Position numbers and translations under genes: made by a program
Assembly: GCA_903824045.1 (NCBI GenBank)
Contig: CAIJVD010000027.1
Coordinates: 31,194-95,193, forward strand
DNA length: 64,000 bases
Reading direction: 5' to 3'
From: an uncultured Chlorobiaceae bacterium
GTDB taxonomy: Bacteria; Bacteroidota; Chlorobiia; Chlorobiales; Chlorobiaceae
The notes under the pieces: generated by a model
What the model was told of the DNA's origin: nothing
Databases searched by the model: none
What the model saw: only the letters and a program-made list of their open reading frames with translations
Part shown: positions 19,223 through 28,695 of the stretch, piece after piece
Layout of the letters: each line of letters begins with the position of its first letter
Position numbering within the stretch: the stretch's first letter is position 1

Positions 19223-20996
19223 AGGCCACGCTCAAATCCTCCATGACCCGCCGAAGCACCCCGTCCCAGTCATCAAGCAGCTCCTGGCGATAGAGGGTTG
19301 CTGAGGAGTAGAAGGGTGAGTCCGTTCGATCAAGCAGCCAGCGCCAGTCGGCGTTGCGGGAGAGGGTGATCCAGACAGTTTTACCGAGGGCGCCGGCCAG
19401 ATGAGTCACGCTCGTATCGACACCAACAACTATATCCATAAGCTCAATAAGAGCTGCTGTATCGCTGAAATCCAGAAGCTCTTCGCCAAAGTGCACAATA
19501 TCAGCGCACCCCTCAAGCGCCTCCCTGTCGCTGTCGCGAAGCTCTTTCTGGAGGCTGACATAGTGAAACCCTGCTGGCAGGTGGCGGATAAAGGCAGAGA
19601 GCGGACAGCTGCGGTTGTGGTCGTTCTGCTGCCCAGAATTCCCGTTCCATACCAGCCCAACCCTTGGTTTCGTTCCGGGGCCGAGCCTGTCACGCCACGT
19701 TTCAAGCCTCAAAGGATCAGCCTTGAGGTAACCCCCGGCAAAAGGAATGGTGTCGAGGGTTGTTTTGCATGCAAAGGGCAGGCTCAGGAGCGGGCAGTGA
19801 AGGTCGAAAGAGGAAATCCGCTCGCCCTTTGCGATGACCTCAGCGACTCCTTTGAGCTCTCTAACCAATCCGACCAGCTGCTCCTGTACCTCCATAATAA
19901 CCGTAGCACCGAATGCAGCAACCAGTGGCGCGTAGCGGCAGAACTGGATGGTATCGCCGTTACCCTGCTCGCTGTGCAGCAGGATGCGCTTTCCCTCTAT
20001 CGACTCCCCGCCAAGCCAGAGCGGTTGCTGAAAGTCTCGTCGGGGAGAGGTGAACTTCTCCTTTTTCCAGCGCCACTCATGGAGCTCAAAGCCGCGCTCA
20101 AACTCTCCGCGGATAAGCAGGGCATGTGATTTATTGCACCAAGGCTCGGCATAATCGGGCCTTAAGGCGATAGCCCTGTCGTAACTTTCAGCGGCCTCAT
20201 CAAACCGCTTCAGCTCATGCTGGCACATGCCGCGGTTGGACCACGCTTCGGCAAACTCAGGCATGATTTCAACAGATCTGTCGCAGCTGGCAAGTGCCTC
20301 CTGGTAGTGCTTCTGCTGCTGGAGCGCAAGCCCCCGGTTCGACCAGGCCTCAGCATAGTTCGGCCGGAGCTCGATGGCCTTCTGGTAGCTGTCAATCGCG
20401 GCATCCAGCTCTTTCAGCTCCTGAAGTGCCAGTCCCCGGTTCGACCAGGCCTCGGGATAGTCGGGGCGCAGGGCCACCGCACGATCATAGCTGGCAAGTG
20501 CCGCCTCAAATTCGGAGAGCTGAAAGAGGGAGATCCCCCGGTTCGACCAGGCCTCGGCAAAGCGAGGCTGGATTGAAAGCGCCCGGTCAAAGCTGGCAAC
20601 AGCGTCAATAAAGCGTTTCAGTGCGTGCAGTGCGTTGCCGCGATTGAACCATGCGTCTACATTACCCGGTCTGAGGGAGATCGACCGGTCATAGCTGGCC
20701 AGGGCCGAGTCATACTCTTTCAGTGCCCGAAGCGCTGCGCCACGGTTAATGTAAAAGTCGGCACTCCCTGGCCGAAGTGCAATGGCTCTCTCAATCAGGT
20801 CGGCGGCCTCCTGGTAGTTTCCGCACTGGAATGCTGCAACACCGGACAGGTGCAGGGCATCGACATGGTTCGGTTCTTTGTCGAGAACCTGGGTATAGAG
20901 GGCCTGTGCCTGGTCGAGAACGCCCCTCTGATGCAATGCAAAAGCCTGCAGGAACTGCTCTTGCGCAACCACTACAACTGATTCTGGAGTTGGCAT
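19212..20996 (-). CDS. TPR / GT9-like glycosyltransferase protein (single module)
   Basis: A 594-residue paralogue of the downstream 1082-residue protein, with one module. About nine or ten TPRs cover residues 10-320, and a GT9-like domain covers about 320-590. The latter has LWLGGESIEGKRILLHSEQGNGDTIQFCRYAP, then VGLVWNGNSGQQNDHNRSCPLS and VVGVDTSVTHLAGALGKTVWITL. The linker motif ELHEWRWKKEKF at the TPR/GT border recurs in all three modules. Co-transcription and overlap with the next gene suggest that the two proteins act together. It may modify a surface polysaccharide or protein; neither substrate nor acceptor is known. Confidence 0.85.
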   Translation of the reverse strand: MPTPESVVVVAQEQFLQAFALHQRGVLDQAQALYTQVLDKEPNHVDALHLSGVAAFQCGNYQEAADLIERAIALRPGSADFYINRGAALRALKEYDSALASYDRSISLRPGNVDAWFNRGNALHALKRFIDAVASFDRALSIQPRFAEAWSNRGISLFQLSEFEAALASYDRAVALRPDYPEAWSNRGLALQELKELDAAIDSYQKAIELRPNYAEAWSNRGLALQQQKHYQEALASCDRSVEIMPEFAEAWSNRGMCQHELKRFDEAAESYDRAIALRPDYAEPWCNKSHALLIRGEFERGFELHEWRWKKEKFTSPRRDFQQPLWLGGESIEGKRILLHSEQGNGDTIQFCRYAPLVAAFGATVIMEVQEQLVGLVRELKGVAEVIAKGERISSFDLHCPLLSLPFACKTTLDTIPFAGGYLKADPLRLETWRDRLGPGTKPRVGLVWNGNSGQQNDHNRSCPLSAFIRHLPAGFHYVSLQKELRDSDREALEGCADIVHFGEELLDFSDTAALIELMDIVVGVDTSVTHLAGALGKTVWITLSRNADWRWLLDRTDSPFYSSATLYRQELLDDWDGVLRRVMEDLSVAYGR

Positions 20997-21029
20997 GGCA
21001 CTCGTTCTGAACGAAGGATAATAAAGCGC

Positions 21030-22085
21030 CTACTCGCGGCTTTTAAGCGCTTTGAGCTCAGCTTCAAGGTGATCAAGTTTCTCTTTCATCGACCCGAGAC
21101 CACGCACAAGCGCCTCCTGGCGAAACTGGTCGCGCATGGGCTGGGCCGGAACGCCACGGATGGCTTGACCGGGTTCGGTAAAGGATTTGGAGATGCCTGC
21201 CTTTGCAGCGACAGAGGTTCTGTCGGCAAGCTCGAGATGGCCGGCAAAACCGGCCTGTCCGCCGATCATGCACTGCTTGCCGATAATAACGCTGCCGGAG
21301 ATGCCAGCCTGTGCGGCGATAACGGTATCCTCCCCGATGCGGCAGTTATGGGCAATCTGAACAAGATTGTCGATCTTGGCGCCCCGCCGGATAACGGTGC
21401 TTCCCATGGTCGCCCGGTCGATGGTTGAGTTTGCGCCGATCTCCACATCGTCACCGATCTCGACAATACCCATCTGCGGTATCTTCACGTAGGAACCGTC
21501 CCGCTGCGGAGCAAAGCCAAAGCCGTCCGCCCCGATGACACTGCCGGAGTGGATGACCACCCTCTTGCCGATAAGCGTGCCGTCATAACAGGTGACGCGG
21601 GGGAAGAGAAGTGATCCCTCCCCGATTGAAACATTATTCAAAAGCGTTGTGTGCGCGCCAATAACCGTACCGCTGCCGATCGAGCAGCCATCGCCGATGA
21701 CGGCGAACTCCCCGATCGATACCCCTTCACCAATTGAGACAGACTCCCCTATGACTGCGCTTGAGGCGATGCCGGGTCTGGCTACAGTGCGCGGAGTGGC
21801 GAACTTCTGAAGGAGGAAGACAAAGGCGGAGTAGGGATCGCTGACCTTGATGAATGAACGGGCAGTGATATAGCCCGAGACATCGACCGACTGGTGAACG
21901 ATGACAAGGGATGCCTGTGTAGTGGAAAGGTGACGGATATACTTCTCGTTGGCAATAAAGCTGACCTCTCCCTTAATGGCCTCTTCGATTTTGGCCGGTC
22001 CGGCAATGGTGACCTCACCGCTTCCCTCAAGTTCGACAGGGTCAAAATATTGAAGCAGATAGGTGCGGATCTCCTGAATAGTCAT
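21030..22085 (-). CDS. lpxD: UDP-3-O-(3-hydroxyacyl)glucosamine N-acyltransferase
   Basis: Adds the second 3-hydroxyacyl chain to UDP-glucosamine in lipid A synthesis. The N-terminal uridine-binding domain (to about residue 100) precedes a left-handed beta helix built of hexapeptide repeats, such as [22 protein letters not shown]. The diagnostic [18 protein letters not shown] and [24 protein letters not shown] carry the catalytic His. A C-terminal helix ends the protein. The ATG at 22085 is preferred over an in-frame TTG at 22094. It is divergent from prs. Its presence supports lipid-A-bearing outer membranes, as in Chlorobi. Confidence 0.96.
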   Translation of the reverse strand: MTIQEIRTYLLQYFDPVELEGSGEVTIAGPAKIEEAIKGEVSFIANEKYIRHLSTTQASLVIVHQSVDVSGYITARSFIKVSDPYSAFVFLLQKFATPRTVARPGIASSAVIGESVSIGEGVSIGEFAVIGDGCSIGSGTVIGAHTTLLNNVSIGEGSLLFPRVTCYDGTLIGKRVVIHSGSVIGADGFGFAPQRDGSYVKIPQMGIVEIGDDVEIGANSTIDRATMGSTVIRRGAKIDNLVQIAHNCRIGEDTVIAAQAGISGSVIIGKQCMIGGQAGFAGHLELADRTSVAAKAGISKSFTEPGQAIRGVPAQPMRDQFRQEALVRGLGSMKEKLDHLEAELKALKSRE

Positions 22086-22263
22086 ATTTTTCAAGGAAAT
22101 AAGATCTCGGATGCAAGAGGAAAAAATTAGTTAATTTTTCACCCTTTTTGTTTTATATTCGAAGGCTCTTGACGGTATCACCTCCGGAATCGGCCGGTAA
22201 GACTGCGGGGGCTCGGAAGTACTGCCATAATATAATCCCTTTCATTTGAAAATGCAGGACAGG

Positions 22264-23235
22264 ATGGCAAAACCCATTAAAATTTTCGCAGGCCGCAGCA
22301 ACCCTGTACTTGCAGAGAAAATTGCAGGCTATCTCAACATGAATCTTTGCGACGCAAAGGTTGAGAATTTTTCGGACGGGGAGATCTCCGTCAACTATTT
22401 CGAGTCGATTCGCGGATCGGACATGTTCATCATCCAGTCCACCAACCCGCCGGCCGACAACCTGATGGAGCTGCTGATCATGATTGATGCAGCTCGACGC
22501 TCTTCGGCTGCCAGAATCACCGCGGTCATCCCCTACTACGGCTATGCCCGCCAGGACCGCAAAGATCGTCCCCGCGTGGCCATTACGGCAAAGCTTGTGG
22601 CCAATCTGCTCACTCAGGCAGGCGCCCACAGGATCCTGACAATGGACCTTCACGCTCCCCAGATTCAGGGCTTTTTCGATATCCCTTTCGATCACCTCTA
22701 TTCGAGCGTCATCCTTATCGATGATATTCGCCAGCGTGATTTTCGTGACAACCTTGTTGTAGCCTCCCCTGACGTCGGTGGCGTCAAGCTGGCGAGGAAA
22801 TTTGCAGAGGAGCTTGGTACCGACCTGGTGATTGTCGACAAGCGCCGCCCGAAAGCAAACGTGGCTGAAGTAATGAACATCATCGGCGACGTCAGAGGCA
22901 AAAACGTCCTCCTCGTTGACGACATGATCGACACTGCCGGTACGCTGGTCAATGCAGCAAAGGCAATCCGAGAAGCTGGCGGACTGAAGATCTATGCCGC
23001 TGCGACACACCCGATCCTCTCCGGCCCGGCCATCGAGAGAATCAATGCTTCGCTGCTTGAGAAGCTGATCGTCACCGACTCGGTGGTAACCAGCCATGAG
23101 TACTCGCCAAAAATTGAAACCGTTACGGTAAGCAACCTCTTTGGAGAGGCAATCAAACGCATCTACGAAGATGATTCCGTCAGCTGCCTTTTCGACAGCA
23201 AAAACATCACTGAAAAACTCACAAATTTACATTAA
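22264..23235 (+). CDS. prs: Ribose-phosphate pyrophosphokinase (PRPP synthetase)
   Basis: Makes phosphoribosyl pyrophosphate from ribose-5-phosphate and ATP for purine, pyrimidine, histidine and tryptophan synthesis. Motifs are clear: IKIFAGRSNPVLAEKIA at the start, SDGEISVN, YYGYARQDRKDRPR, the Mg/catalytic TMDLHAPQIQGFF, and the PRPP loop VLLVDDMIDTAGT. The ATG at 22264 has AGGA four bases before the spacer; upstream in-frame ATG 22252 and TTG 22246 lack support. It gives 323 residues. rplY follows after 31 bases, an arrangement common in bacteria. Confidence 0.96.
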   Translation: MAKPIKIFAGRSNPVLAEKIAGYLNMNLCDAKVENFSDGEISVNYFESIRGSDMFIIQSTNPPADNLMELLIMIDAARRSSAARITAVIPYYGYARQDRKDRPRVAITAKLVANLLTQAGAHRILTMDLHAPQIQGFFDIPFDHLYSSVILIDDIRQRDFRDNLVVASPDVGGVKLARKFAEELGTDLVIVDKRRPKANVAEVMNIIGDVRGKNVLLVDDMIDTAGTLVNAAKAIREAGGLKIYAAATHPILSGPAIERINASLLEKLIVTDSVVTSHEYSPKIETVTVSNLFGEAIKRIYEDDSVSCLFDSKNITEKLTNLH

Positions 23236-23266
23236 ACACAAGCGATAAAAGAGATAAAGGAATAGC

Positions 23267-23866
23267 ATGGAAACTATTGTACTGGGGGTAGAACCTCGCA
23301 TTATTAAAAAGAAGGATGCAGAAAAGCTGCGCAAAAACGGCATTGTTCCTGCCGTCGTCTATCATAAAGGCGAAGAGACCCTTCCGATCAGCGTCAACGA
23401 AATAGCACTGAAGAAGCTGGTGCATTCAGCTGAGTCACATATTATCGACCTGCAGTTCCCAGACGGCAGCTTCAAGCGTTCGTTCATCAAGAGCGTCCAG
23501 TTCCACCCGGTGACTGACAGAATCATTCATACTGATTTCCAGCTCTTCTCGGCTGACGAAGTTATCGAGCTTGAAGTCCCCGTATCAACCTCAGGCCTGA
23601 GCGCAGGCGTTGAAAAAGGTGGCCGGCTCCAGATCATCCGCCATGCGCTTACCATCAAAGGCAAGCCGGAGAACATGCCAGACCATCTCGTCATCGACGT
23701 CACGGCTCTTGAAATCGGCCACTCCATCCACGTCAAGGATATCCCTATGGATGCATACGCTGGACTGACCATCGACGCCGATCCGGATGCCCCGGTCATC
23801 ACGGTTCTGGCTTCCAAAAAAGAGTCGGAAGCAACAACCGAAGAGGCTGCAACCCCGGCGAGCTGA
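23267..23866 (+). CDS. rplY: 50S ribosomal protein L25, general stress (Ctc) form
   Basis: 5S rRNA-binding ribosomal protein of the long Ctc/TL5 type: an N-terminal L25 domain to about residue 90 and a C-terminal beta domain (EVPVSTSGLSAGVEKGGRLQIIRHALTIKG, then HVKDIPM). It ends in a disordered Glu/Ala/Thr-rich tail. The length of 199 residues is typical. It follows prs and ends at a canonical terminator. Confidence 0.96.
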   Translation: METIVLGVEPRIIKKKDAEKLRKNGIVPAVVYHKGEETLPISVNEIALKKLVHSAESHIIDLQFPDGSFKRSFIKSVQFHPVTDRIIHTDFQLFSADEVIELEVPVSTSGLSAGVEKGGRLQIIRHALTIKGKPENMPDHLVIDVTALEIGHSIHVKDIPMDAYAGLTIDADPDAPVITVLASKKESEATTEEAATPAS

Positions 23867-23895
23867 GTGTCGCCCGCCAATGGGACCATCACTTC

Positions 23896-23935
23896 AAAAA
23901 GCTGCTTTTCTTTCCTGAGAGGCAGCTTTTTTTTT
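23896..23935 (+). terminator. Intrinsic terminator of prs-rplY
   Basis: A 10-bp stem (23896-23905 with 23922-23931) is followed by a run of T, 30 bases after the rplY stop. Confidence 0.92.
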
Positions 23936-24083
23936 GCCGATAGTGCTTGATTTTCTGCAACTTGAATGGTTCTTTTTATGTACAGAGAGATCTTATTCAT
24001 CCAACGCCCATAAAAGCTTGAAGACTGCAACCGGCACATCGTCACCCCAAAAGAGTCTCCCCTCCGGAAGTGGAGAGGGCTCC

Positions 24084-25496
24084 GTGCAGGAGAAGAGCAA
24101 AATCCTCTTTCTTTTCTGCTCTCTTGCGCTCTTTCTCTGTACTCTTGCATTTCGTGCGGATCTGGTCGTCATCAGCTTCCGCTCCTTTTTCACCGCGGCG
24201 GCCCTTTTTTTTTCAGCACCCGACGCCCTCAGCGATATCTTCACACCAGAGATTCTCGAGTTCTGGATCGGCTCACTCTACCTGCTTGCCGTTCCGGTCA
24301 TTCTTTCCATCATCATTGTCCGCTCGTTGCGCCGAAAACCAGCTGAAGGGAGCGCCGCTCAGCAGGAGGAGTTGAGCCTCGGCAAGATTAGCCTCCGTGC
24401 ATTTTTGCGCAATACGACCGCGCTTTACGCCGCAGCCGTTATTTTTCTTCTCTACTCAGCTGCGTTCCTTGCCCCTTTCATTGCACCCTTCAGCCCCTAC
24501 GACCAGCAGGATTTTCTTGTAACCGCCTACCAACCCCCTTTGGCCAGAATTGATGCGCTGGTGCTCCGTCAAGAGAAAAACCTCGCCATCCCCATTCAGG
24601 CCGGGAGCGGCAGAAAAATCGAGCTTGCCAACAGCCTTATCAGCGACTTTCAGCTGCTAAAAACGCGCAATGAACCTCACGCACTGCGCTTTGTCAATGA
24701 GTACCGGATTGAAGGAGAGAGTGTCGTTTTCCGTCAGGGGATCAGAACCAAAAGCCTCCCGCTCGCTGAACTTGCCGGCAGCCCGAAGCTCATCGGTGGC
24801 AAGCCGGGCTTTGCCATTACCCGAACCTTTATTCTCGGCACCGACCAGTATGGCAGGGATATCCTCAGCCGCGTCATCTACGGCTCCAAAATCTCGCTCT
24901 CCATCGGATTTCTTGTCGTCCTGATCTCCGTCACCCTCGGCACCGTCATCGGCGTCTCTTCCGGCTATTTCGGAGGGTGGATTGACGCAACCCTGATGAG
25001 GATCGTTGACGTGCTTATCGCCTTTCCGGCGCTCTTTCTGATACTCATCATCATTGCGACCTTCGGCAACTCGATCTATCTTATCGTCATCACCCTCTCC
25101 TTCACCGGATGGATGGGTGTAGCAAGGCTGGTGCGAAGCCAGGTGCTCTCGCTGAAGGAACAGGAGTTCATCCTTGCGGCCAAGTCGCTCGGACTCTCGC
25201 ACATGAGAATCATCTTCCGCCACCTTGCGCCCAATACCATGACACCGGTCATTATCGCCGCAACCCTGCGCATTGGCAGCATCATCCTGACCGAGGCCGG
25301 GCTCTCCTTTCTCGGACTTGGAGTACAGCCGCCGACGCCGAGCTGGGGCAACATCATCAATGAGGGGCGCGACAGCCTTCTGAACTACTGGTGGATCTCG
25401 ACTTTCCCCGGCATAGCCATCCTGACGACCGTAGTATGCTTTAACCTTATCGGAGACGGCGTCAGGGATGCCCTCGATCCGAGAATGCGAGGATAG
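24084..25496 (+). CDS. ABC transporter permease, OppC/DppC family, with enlarged N-terminal region
   Basis: Inner membrane permease of the peptide/nickel (Opp/Dpp) type. The C-terminal half is standard: a TDQYGRDILSRVIYGSKISL entry, the EAA loop region ILAAKSLGLSHMRIIFRHLAPNT, and the ending GDGVRDALDPRMRG. The N-terminal half is unusual: two extra hydrophobic segments in the first 80 residues, then a periplasmic insert of about 120 residues between the OppC first helix and the DQYGRD motif. The GTG at 24084 has GGAGAGGG four bases upstream and gives 470 residues. No partner OppB, ATPase or binding protein is nearby. The downstream NUDIX gene starts two bases later. Confidence 0.85.
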   Translation: MQEKSKILFLFCSLALFLCTLAFRADLVVISFRSFFTAAALFFSAPDALSDIFTPEILEFWIGSLYLLAVPVILSIIIVRSLRRKPAEGSAAQQEELSLGKISLRAFLRNTTALYAAAVIFLLYSAAFLAPFIAPFSPYDQQDFLVTAYQPPLARIDALVLRQEKNLAIPIQAGSGRKIELANSLISDFQLLKTRNEPHALRFVNEYRIEGESVVFRQGIRTKSLPLAELAGSPKLIGGKPGFAITRTFILGTDQYGRDILSRVIYGSKISLSIGFLVVLISVTLGTVIGVSSGYFGGWIDATLMRIVDVLIAFPALFLILIIIATFGNSIYLIVITLSFTGWMGVARLVRSQVLSLKEQEFILAAKSLGLSHMRIIFRHLAPNTMTPVIIAATLRIGSIILTEAGLSFLGLGVQPPTPSWGNIINEGRDSLLNYWWISTFPGIAILTTVVCFNLIGDGVRDALDPRMRG

Positions 25497-25498
25497 CC

Positions 25499-26059
25499 AT
25501 GACCAAACTGCACGACCCGGGAGAGTGGAAAACCCTCAATTCACAGTATCTCTACCGAAAACCCTGGTGCACCATGCGCCAGGACTCTGTCATGCTGCCG
25601 AACGGACGGGTGATTGAGGATTACTACGTCTGGGAGTATCCGCCCTGGAACAATGTCATTGCCGTAACAACGGATGATCAGATTGTGCTGATCAGGCAGT
25701 ACCGTCACGGGATAGGACAGGTTTACTATGAGCTTCCCGCCGGTGTGCACGACAAGCCTGGCGATTCATTGCTCGATTCGGCAAAGCGCGAGCTGCTCGA
25801 GGAGACCGGTTTCGGCGGCGGCACCTGGACTCCCTGGATGGAGCTCAGTGCCAATCCCGCACTGCAAAACAACATCACCTACAGCTTCCTTGCTGAAGGA
25901 GTTGAAGCGCTCGGAACGCAGCAGCTCGACCTTACCGAAGAGATATCGGTGCATCTGGTGAGCCATGAAGAGCTTCTGCGAATTGTGCTTGAGGGAGAGA
26001 TGATGCAGTCCCTTCATGCTGCACCGTTGCTGAAATACCTTGCCCTCAGAGCTCGATGA
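25499..26059 (+). CDS. NUDIX hydrolase, ADP-ribose pyrophosphatase type
   Basis: Probably cleaves ADP-ribose or another nucleoside diphosphate sugar. The NUDIX box is at about residues 80-103 (AGVHDKPGDSLLDSAKRELLEETGF). Compared with the consensus it has one extra residue after the first Gly, and Asp replaces the first Glu; the catalytic REL-EE-G core is intact. The preceding YYELPAG and the N-terminal VRQDSVMLPNG-like segment are typical of the ADPRase group. The length of 186 residues fits. It is translationally close to the permease upstream. Confidence 0.88.
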   Translation: MTKLHDPGEWKTLNSQYLYRKPWCTMRQDSVMLPNGRVIEDYYVWEYPPWNNVIAVTTDDQIVLIRQYRHGIGQVYYELPAGVHDKPGDSLLDSAKRELLEETGFGGGTWTPWMELSANPALQNNITYSFLAEGVEALGTQQLDLTEEISVHLVSHEELLRIVLEGEMMQSLHAAPLLKYLALRAR

Positions 26060-26076
26060 ACACATAACCGAGGTAG

Positions 26077-26358
26077 ATGGTCATGAAAAAATCCGCACAG
26101 CTTCCTCTGCTCGAAGCCGCCATCAAGAATCTCGGCTACAGCCTCCGCTACGAAAAAGGCAACTTTACAGGCGGAGAGTGCCGGCTGAGAGAGGACAACG
26201 TGGTCGTGGTCAACAAGTTTCTCCCTCTCGAAGGCAAAATCTACACGCTCGCCCTCGTCATCAGCAAAATCAATCCTCCCGGCCTCTCGCCCGACATTGC
26301 CGCTATTGTAGACAATCTCATACAGAACGGCCTTTTTACCAGGGAGAGCCGGGGGTAG
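26077..26358 (+). CDS. Conserved hypothetical protein, 93 residues
   Basis: Function not recognised. It is a small alpha/beta protein with LPLLEAAIKNLGYSLRYEKGNFTGGECRLREDNVVVVNKFLPLEGKI in two strand-turn-strand units, followed by an amphipathic helix. It has no signal peptide or membrane segment. It follows the NUDIX gene by 17 bases and is likely co-transcribed. ATG 26077 or 26083 could be the start. It is accepted as a gene from spacing, codon use and absence of a stronger overlapping frame. Confidence 0.65.
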   Translation: MVMKKSAQLPLLEAAIKNLGYSLRYEKGNFTGGECRLREDNVVVVNKFLPLEGKIYTLALVISKINPPGLSPDIAAIVDNLIQNGLFTRESRG

Positions 26359-26395
26359 GAGATTCCGGATTCTGGATAGTGGATTTTGGCAATGC

Positions 26396-28639
26396 CTATT
26401 CGACGACGAGCTGGCGGGTTTTGTTGCGAAGCTCTGTTCCAGGATGGGTTGCGACGAAGCGACGGAGGCTTGAGAGGTGAGCTCTGGAAAGAAATGAGCC
26501 CGGAGTGAGCATGCACTTTTCAGGACTGGCAAATTTCAGCCATCTGTCGAGCTCCTGCTGCTGTTTGTCACCGAAGCGCCATATCCAGACAAGCCCAATA
26601 TCGGCCTTGAAGGTTTCGTTCTGGTGAAACTTCCCCGTCCCTGAGGCCACAAGCAGCGACTTATTGCGGCTCCAGAGCTTGAGAACTCTCTCCTCGGGCC
26701 GAACAATGACCATTGAGGGAAGCACAAGAAGAGTGTCCGCCTGAAGCATGTGACGGTTCGACTGCAGCCGGGTTGCGACGGAGTCCGGAGAGTAGAAGCT
26801 GACGACGGCTTCAGGGGCAGCAAAACCGTACTCTCCGATCTGGCGAAGAATACGCTCCTGATCCCTCGGCTCACGGCCGGCATCAATCACCACCGTTGAA
26901 GTGCCTGTAGAGATGATGGCCGCAATATTCCTTCCCATATTGACCGTTACAAGTGCGGGCACGCTCCTCGAAGGCCTGAGAACCGCTGAGTACCAGAAAA
27001 TCAGGTTGAGTCCGAGCAACAGAGCGATTGCGACCTTTCCCCATGCCTTTCGACTTGCAAAGAAAATCGCAACGCCAAGCATGATGTAGTAGCATATGAC
27101 CCCTGCAAGGTCAGGCTTGAGCGGCAGTGATGCCAGCGGGATGCGGCTGAAGAGGAGCGCAGAATCGAGGGTGAGGCGGGCAAAAAAAGCGGCTGCGGCG
27201 GCAAGGCAGGATGCCGCATATCCTGAAAACAGGTTCACCAGCAGCATCGGCACCAGAGCATACATCAGAATGGTTGAAAAAAGCACTACAGGGAGATTGG
27301 CAAGCAGGCTGACAAGCGAAAAGGTGCCGAAGTAGAGCGCGATGACCGGAGCGACGCCGATGATTGCGGCAAAAGTGACCATAAAAGCATCCCGAAGCAG
27401 GCGCCAGGCCGCCCGGAGTAACCCATCCGAACCCCTCTTCTGCGCCGTCAAAAGCGGGTAGATGAGCAGAATAGCGATCACGGCCGTGTTGGTCATGATG
27501 AACCCTGGATTGAGAAGATCAAGCGGGTCGACGAGAAGGATAAGGAGATCGGCAAGCGCAAGGGAGTTAAGTGCAAAGGTTTTCCGCCCGAGAGTCTCTG
27601 CGCCCGAAAGCACTGCGGTCATTATGGCCGCACGCTTGACCGAGGGAGAGTTCCCGGTGACATAGCTGTAGAGAATCAGGATAAAGAGCACAAGCAGGAG
27701 GGCAATCCATCTGCCCGCCCTCGTTACCTTCAGGCGCTGCAGGAAAACATGGACCAGAAGAACGAGAAGTCCGACGTTAAGACCTGAAACAGCAAGGATA
27801 TGCGCGGTGCCGGTAATCTTGAATGCATCAAAAAGCTCTTCGTCGAGGAGCGCCCTCTCTCCGGTTATTACACCTGCCGAAAGCTGTCGTTCCGCTTCAC
27901 CCGGGACAAGATCAGCGATACTTTTCATGATATAGCCATAGACCGGAACCACAAGCCAGCTCTCGAAAAAATTAAGCCTTGGATGCCCTTCATGCAGCAC
28001 CTGCCAGGGACCTGCTGTGAAAAGCTGCACAGAGAGCTGCCGCATGCGTCCTGTAAGCCGCGGATTGAACTCCCCTCTGTTGGCGGCTTCGGGGAGAAGA
28101 TCAAGCTTCCCTTTCACACGCAACATGTCGCCATAACAAATCGGCGTCCCAGGGTCAGCGGCCATGCGCATGAAGATCTTCGCCCTGTCATGGACGTCCT
28201 GTGACCTCCCGTCAGCAACAACCTCTTCGACCTCCATCACCCAGCCTGTCCCCTTTTTTGTCTGATCGGGCACGACTGAAACCCGGCCGTAAAGCATCAC
28301 CTCCTTGCCTGCATGCTGAATCAGACCATCCCCCGGCGAATAGTGCATCCGGAAGTCGCTATAGGCGCCAAAGGAGGAGAAGAGAAAGAGGGCGTACCCT
28401 ATTACGCTTGCGGTTCGAGGCAAACTCGCTTTATGCTTGAGCTGTTCATAAAGCAAACTGCCAAGAAGCTGAAGGAGTGAGAGGGCGCAAAGCACCAGCC
28501 ACACCTCAATTCCCGGAGAGGAGAAGCTCCCGGCAACTATCCCTGTTGCAACAAGAACAAGGAGCCTTACAGCAGGCCAGGGGGCAAGCGAAACGGATAG
28601 CATTGCACCGGGCCGCCTTAATTTTTTCAGGCTTGCCAA
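26396..28639 (-). CDS. comEC: ComEC/Rec2-type DNA uptake channel
   Basis: Inner membrane channel carrying single-stranded DNA in natural transformation. It has two or three N-terminal helices, a DUF4131-type OB domain (GKEVMLYGRVSVVPDQTKKGTGWVMEVEEV), and the competence domain. The competence domain carries ITGERALLDEELFDAFKITGTAHILAVSGLNVGLL, SPSVKRAAIMTAVLSGAETLGRK and NPGFIMTNTAVIAI. The C-terminal 200 residues sit where the metallo-beta-lactamase domain belongs, but no HxHxDH metal motif is visible; the expected place reads VVSFYSPDSVATRL. The nuclease part is therefore probably inactive. At 747 residues, it diverges from metF across 56 bases. Confidence 0.9.
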   Translation of the reverse strand: MASLKKLRRPGAMLSVSLAPWPAVRLLVLVATGIVAGSFSSPGIEVWLVLCALSLLQLLGSLLYEQLKHKASLPRTASVIGYALFLFSSFGAYSDFRMHYSPGDGLIQHAGKEVMLYGRVSVVPDQTKKGTGWVMEVEEVVADGRSQDVHDRAKIFMRMAADPGTPICYGDMLRVKGKLDLLPEAANRGEFNPRLTGRMRQLSVQLFTAGPWQVLHEGHPRLNFFESWLVVPVYGYIMKSIADLVPGEAERQLSAGVITGERALLDEELFDAFKITGTAHILAVSGLNVGLLVLLVHVFLQRLKVTRAGRWIALLLVLFILILYSYVTGNSPSVKRAAIMTAVLSGAETLGRKTFALNSLALADLLILLVDPLDLLNPGFIMTNTAVIAILLIYPLLTAQKRGSDGLLRAAWRLLRDAFMVTFAAIIGVAPVIALYFGTFSLVSLLANLPVVLFSTILMYALVPMLLVNLFSGYAASCLAAAAAFFARLTLDSALLFSRIPLASLPLKPDLAGVICYYIMLGVAIFFASRKAWGKVAIALLLGLNLIFWYSAVLRPSRSVPALVTVNMGRNIAAIISTGTSTVVIDAGREPRDQERILRQIGEYGFAAPEAVVSFYSPDSVATRLQSNRHMLQADTLLVLPSMVIVRPEERVLKLWSRNKSLLVASGTGKFHQNETFKADIGLVWIWRFGDKQQQELDRWLKFASPEKCMLTPGSFLSRAHLSSLRRFVATHPGTELRNKTRQLVVE

Positions 28640-28695
28640 ATCATTGTTTTGTATATTCTTCTTTTCTTGAAAGCCTCTAAACGCAATTGACCTGC

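Noticed and set aside
15974..20996. Repeated DNA considered as a CRISPR-like or satellite array
   Set aside because: The periodicity is about 102 bases, in frame, and encodes 34-residue TPR units. No CRISPR array is seen anywhere in the window.
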